NCBI GenBank assembly: GCA_015478945.1
Contig: JABUQX010088559.1
Location: forward strand, 27,501-37,500
Source of the DNA: Trachelipus rathkii
Taxonomy: Eukaryota > Arthropoda > Malacostraca > Isopoda > Trachelipodidae
Direction: 5' to 3'
DNA length: 10,000 bases
Notes under the pieces: model-generated
Databases searched by the model: none
The model's input: only the letters and a program-made list of their open reading frames with translations
Told to the model about the DNA's origin: nothing
Shown here: positions 7,131-10,000 of the stretch, piece by piece
How the letters are laid out: every line of letters starts with the position of its first letter
Numbering within the stretch: position 1 is the first letter of the stretch
Position numbers and translations under genes: made by a program

Positions 7131-7521
7131 GTTAAGTGTTATTGCTCATTATTTTTTTGTACTATGTTTATCCTAAATGATACTCGATATGTGACCTGAA
7201 TCATTAGATCAATAGATCAAAAGGTCATGGACAGGTGGATAGGGAGGGGACGGGGAGGGAACGGGTGGTTTGATTTACTGATATACTGATTTACTGCTTT
7301 AAATTCTGTAAACTATTACACTTTACATGATTTTTATTCAAGAATGTATTTTTTATGTTATGTTTGGATAAAACTTTATTTTTTATGTTAAAATGTTTGG
7401 AGTAAAAAGTTATGTTTGCAATTATTTGTTGGGGATTATGGTATTTAGGTAAGGTTATGATAAATTTTTGTTAAATATTACTATGATAATGTAGAAAACT
7501 TTGTTACGTTAGCATATATTC
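7131..7521 (-). repeat. Second linker and truncated monomer, right arm
   Basis: This mirrors 2223-2611: the GATATGTGACCTGAATCATT element, AGATCAATAGATCAAAAGG, a G-rich stretch (7232-7265), GATTTACTG repeats, GTTTGGATAAAACTTTATT, and then the truncated monomer with the deletion joint ATTACTATGATAATGTAG/AAAACTTTGTTACG. At 7141-7152 it holds ATTGCTCATTAT, the complement of a monomer variant (2688-2699 in the left arm), in place of part of the linker. Confidence 0.75.
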
Positions 7522-8692
7522 GTTGGTCTGTATGATAATCGGACAAGGTTATGATACATTTTTGCTAAATGTTACTGTGTCAGTGTAAGATTAACGTTAA
7601 TATGTTAGAGATATGCTTGAAAAAGTATGAATAGGTTACGTTTTGCATGCAATGTTAGTTACTTTACTGGTGTTAAGTGTGGAACTTTGTTAATGTTAAC
7701 AGTTTATTCGTGTGTAAGTTGTGTTAGGTTTGTCTTTGTACATTATTTTCTTAGTTCATGTTACGCTATGTTAGCTTTATTGATGTGGAAACTTTATTAC
7801 GTTAGAGTATATTCGTTGATCAGTATGATAATTAACCAATGTTGTGATAAATTTTAGTTAAATATTACCATCTTTATATGCTCAAACTTGTTATGGTTAG
7901 AGATATGCTTGAACAAAGTGTGAATAGGGTTACGTCTTTGTATGCTATGTTATTTACATTTACTGTTGTTAAGTGTGGAATTTTGTTAACTTGACTGCTT
8001 ATTCATATTTAAGACGTGTTAAGTTTGTCGTTGTTTATTATATTCATATTTCAGATGATGCTAAGTAAGCTTATTAATGGGTGAAAATTTGTAACGTTAC
8101 ATAATCGTTGTTCTTTATGTAATCGACAAGGTTTGATACATTTTGCTAGCATGGTTACTGTGCAGTGTAGATTAACGTTAATATGTAGAGACATGTTTGA
8201 AAAAGTATGAAATAAGTTATGTTTTGGCATGCAATGGTTAGTTAACATTACTGGTGTTAAGCTGTGGAAGCTTTGTTAATGCTAAACAGTTTATTCGGTG
8301 TAAATGTTGTCGGTTTTGTCTTGTACATTTTTCTAGTTTCATGTTAACGGCTTGTTAGCTTATTGATGGTGAAACTTATACGTTAGAGTATATTCGTTGA
8401 TCAGTATGATAATTAACCAATGTTGTGATAAATTTTAGTTAAATATTACCATGTTAATATAAATTAACATTGTTATGTTAGAGATATGCTTGACAAAGTG
8501 TGAATAGGTTAGGTCTTTTATCTATGTTAGTTACTTTACTGTTGTTAAGTGTGGAAACTTTTGTTAACGTTACATGTTTATTCATAGTTTAAGGCATGTC
8601 AGGTTATGGCGTTATGTATTATATTTATAGTTCAGATGATGCTATGTTAAGCTTTATTAATGTGAAAACTTTGTTAGAGTTAGCATATATTC
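7522..8692 (-). repeat. Four tandem satellite monomers, B-A-B-A (right arm)
   Basis: Monomers are at about 7522-7814, 7815-8106, 8107-8395 and 8396-8692 (293, 292, 289 and 297 bases). Types alternate: CAGATGATGCTA marks 7815-8106 and 8396-8692 (type A), while a CGTGTGTAAGTTG-like segment and TTCATGTTACGC-like sequence mark the other two (type B). The tract 7798-7871 is identical to 8379-8452, an offset of 581 bases, which fits a dimeric higher-order unit. This is the mirror of 1029-2222. A frame at 7627-7857 is open but lies wholly in a repeat monomer. Confidence 0.88.
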
Positions 8693-9031
8693 GTTGATCA
8701 TGTGTATAAAGAATCTGTTTTTATGTTATGTTTAATCCAAAATGATACTCGAATGTGACTTGAAATCAATAGATTCAAATAGATAATGAATGAATTGTGG
8801 GATGTGGTGGTGGCCGGTTTGATTACTGATTTACTGATTTTAGGGTATGTAAAAAACATGATAATTTAGTAAAAATATAACCTAAATCAATAGATCAAAT
8901 AGATCAATAGATCAATAGATTCATAGATCAATAGACAGAAGTGTAGGTTGAGTGGTTTGATTTACTGATTTACAATGATTTAGGGTATGTAAAAAAGTAA
9001 ATTTGTAGTTATAAACATAAAAAATAAGAAA
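8693..9031. repeat. Outer linkers with octamer repeats, right arm
   Basis: Two linker units mirror 628-1028: a first octamer trace at about 8764-8788, a G-rich stretch GGGATGTGGTGGTGG, TTACTGATTTACTGATTTTA, a second octamer array (AATAGATC units, about 8881-8936), and a second GATTTACTGATTTAC repeat at about 8958-8973. The phrase GATTTAGGGTATGTAAAAAA (or a close variant) occurs after each. The segment holds no gene. Confidence 0.8.
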
Positions 9032-9066
9032 TTTTATTTATTTATTTTTTTTTATTTATTTATTTT
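9032..9066 (-). repeat. (ATTT)n tract, right arm
   Basis: This is the partner of the (AAAT)11 tract. It is interrupted by a run of nine T. A perfect hairpin follows at 9070-9087 (GATGGTT, loop CTGA, AACCATC). Confidence 0.9.
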
Positions 9067-9283
9067 CTTGATGGTTCTGAAACCATCATTTTCGAAATCT
9101 ACAAACTCAATAACATATATAAGGATACCAACATTGTTTTTATACGAATGTTTATTAACTCAGCACCGGCACCGGCTCCAGCACCGGTGCCTATGCCTAC
9201 TCCTCTGACTCCTCCTACTCCTCGACTCTGAATCCTTCCTCATTCTTCTTCCTTCCTCATTCTTCTTCCTTCCTCCTTTTCCT
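9067..9283. repeat. Conserved spacer and pyrimidine-rich block, right arm
   Basis: This mirrors 305-583. It begins with the hairpin, continues through ATAACATATATAAGGATACC, then GCACCGGCACCGGCTCCAGC (a six-base GCACCG-type repeat, about 9161-9190), CTCCT-type repeats, and two copies of CATTCTTCTTCCTTCCT (9241-9257 and 9259-9275). The left arm has only one clear copy of that last unit. Long Lys-, Arg- or Glu-rich frames on the minus strand are microsatellite artefacts. Confidence 0.8.
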
Positions 9284-9433
9284 TTCTTCTTCTTCTTCTT
9301 CTTCTTCTTCTTCTTCTTCTTCTTCTTCTTCTTCTTCTTCTTCTTCTTCTTCTTCTTCTTCTTCTTCTTCTTCTTCTTCTTCTTCTTCTTCTTCTTCTTC
9401 TTCTTCTTCTTCTTCTTCTTCTTCTTCTTCTTC
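9284..9433 (-). repeat. (TTC)50 microsatellite, right arm only
   Basis: There are fifty uninterrupted TTC units (150 bases; GAA on the minus strand). The left-arm position has only a short interrupted tract. Long GAA/TTC tracts can form intramolecular triplex DNA and hinder transcription and replication, as known for the human FXN repeat. The minus strand is open in all three frames, giving poly-Lys, poly-Arg and poly-Glu, so none of those frames is evidence of a gene. Confidence 0.97.
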
Positions 9434-9473
9434 TGTTTTGCATTCCATACATTTCTTCTTCTTTTTTCACATT

Positions 9474-9500
9474 GGGACCCCCCCCCTCTGGGGGGGTCCC
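9474..9500. repeat. Mini-hairpin with C/G runs, right arm
   Basis: This is the partner of 282-304. GGGA followed by nine C, then TCT, seven G and TCCC forms a long stem. It differs from the left copy in run lengths and in the loop. Confidence 0.85.
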
Positions 9501-9638
9501 TGGACTCCGAAGATGAATCCGACTCCAACTCCTTCTCCGACTCCGAATCCGAATCCTTTCTCCAAGTTTCAGTCTTCTACGATTATTTTAATTTTTTAAG
9601 GAGCAGCGCTCCCCCTACGTGGGAGTTCAGAGGGACGT

Positions 9639-9659
9639 AATCTCGTCGGAGACGAGATT
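9639..9659. repeat. Mini-hairpin, 9-bp stem, GGA loop
   Basis: AATCTCGTC and GACGAGATT pair perfectly around GGA. The left-arm version around 126-147 has substitutions that spoil the stem, so the right copy looks closer to the ancestral form. Confidence 0.85.
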
Positions 9660-9741
9660 TCGTCATCATATAGCTCATATCCAAATTTTAGCCCGATACG
9701 TTAAGCCTAACATGGTTTTCAGGACGAATTTGACCTTGGCG

Positions 9742-9763
9742 CTAAGGGGGCAGACCCCCTTAG
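9742..9763. repeat. Mini-hairpin, 9-bp stem, CAGA loop
   Basis: CTAAGGGGG and CCCCCTTAG pair perfectly around CAGA. The left-arm copy (about 18-41) is decayed in one strand. It lies 20 bases inside the last position matched by the left arm. Confidence 0.85.
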
Positions 9764-9783
9764 GGGTGACCTACTGTCACCAA

Positions 9784-10000
9784 AACTCGGCGGTGACCCA
9801 ACTGTTCGATTGGGTATCGTTAAACCTAATCTTTACTCAGAAAAGGAAGCAGCAACAAGGGCGTAGCGACATATTTCACCTTCGCTCTCGGGGGGAGGTA
9901 CCCCTATATACATGCTAGAGACTTGAAATTTCCAGTGTATTGAGCTTAATACATCAGTAAATTATATTCCAAGTTTCAGACCGATAGCTCTATTCCTTCC
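9784..10000. other. Right flank without a partner in the window
   Basis: This sequence is more balanced in composition and has no visible match elsewhere in the window, except the 12-base TCCAAGTTTCAG at 9968-9979, which repeats 9561-9572. It contains weak hairpins: CCCAA/TTGGG (9797-9814), GGGG/CCCC around 9895-9904, and TGTATT/AATACA (9936-9953). A frame open from about 9619 to 9918 starts at GTG and runs through hairpins and non-coding repeat, so I do not call it. I see no gene. Confidence 0.6.

Larger units (their letters stand above)
5307..9783 (-). repeat. Right arm of giant inverted repeat
   Basis: This is the reverse-complement partner of 1-4572, with the same order of modules read outward to inward: hairpin-rich end, pyrimidine block, ATTT tract, octamer linkers, four full monomers, a truncated monomer, then mixed linkers and monomers. 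It is slightly shorter than the left arm because it lacks an insertion of about 80 bases, although it carries a much longer TTC tract. The match stops at the left window edge, so the arm may extend further right only if the unseen upstream DNA matches 9784 onward. Open frames in it are chance products of stop-poor repeats. Confidence 0.95.

Noticed and set aside
8051..8248. Minus-strand 65-codon frame
   Set aside because: It is contained within two satellite monomers and is not kept in other copies.
9160..9528. Minus-strand frames with poly-Lys, poly-Arg and poly-Glu
   Set aside because: All three frames of (GAA)50 are open, so length carries no information.
9619..9918. 99-codon plus-strand frame
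   Set aside because: It begins at GTG, spans three hairpins and the end of the inverted repeat, and resembles no family I know.
1..10000. Giant extrachromosomal rDNA palindrome as in some protists
   Set aside because: No rRNA sequence is present in either arm.

Overview
This is AT-rich, apparently gene-free eukaryotic DNA, most likely nuclear. It has no ribosome-binding sites, packed reading frames, tRNA or rRNA, and no recognisable protein domain. It is built from microsatellites, diverged tandem repeats and GC-rich mini-hairpins. I cannot name the organism. An organellar (fungal-type, AT-rich with GC clusters) origin is a weaker alternative.

The dominant structure is one very large inverted repeat. 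The left arm runs from base 1 to about 4572, the right arm from about 5307 to 9783, with a 735-base spacer. The window begins inside or exactly at the end of the left arm, so the outer boundary on that side is not visible. From outside inward each arm holds: (1) about 300 bases of mixed-composition sequence with short perfect hairpins; (2) a purine/pyrimidine block, where the right arm has 50 perfect TTC copies and the left only a short imperfect GAA tract; (3) a small hairpin next to an (AAAT)n tract; (4) linkers with GATCTATT octamers; (5) four ~290-base satellite monomers in an A-B-A-B order (dimer period about 581 bases); (6) a truncated monomer; and (7) further monomers interleaved with full and truncated linkers. 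Several internal truncation junctions occur in both arms, so the arms come from one duplication event of an already rearranged array, or have since been homogenised.

The spacer contains a 114-base GC-rich island of mini-hairpins flanked by near-identical 11-base direct repeats, a run of 16 G, and about 550 bases of badly decayed monomer without a left-arm partner. Right-arm-only features include the TTC expansion and a 102-base tract in one monomer that looks copied from another. A left-arm-only segment of roughly 80 bases lies near 4396-4473.

The architecture (kilobase inverted repeats made of tandem sub-repeats around a short non-coding loop) resembles non-autonomous Foldback/Galileo-type elements, but no transposase is present and target duplications cannot be tested. 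An inverted satellite block, or a fold-back sequencing or assembly artefact, remains possible. No genes cooperate here; transcription through the arms would give a long hairpin RNA.
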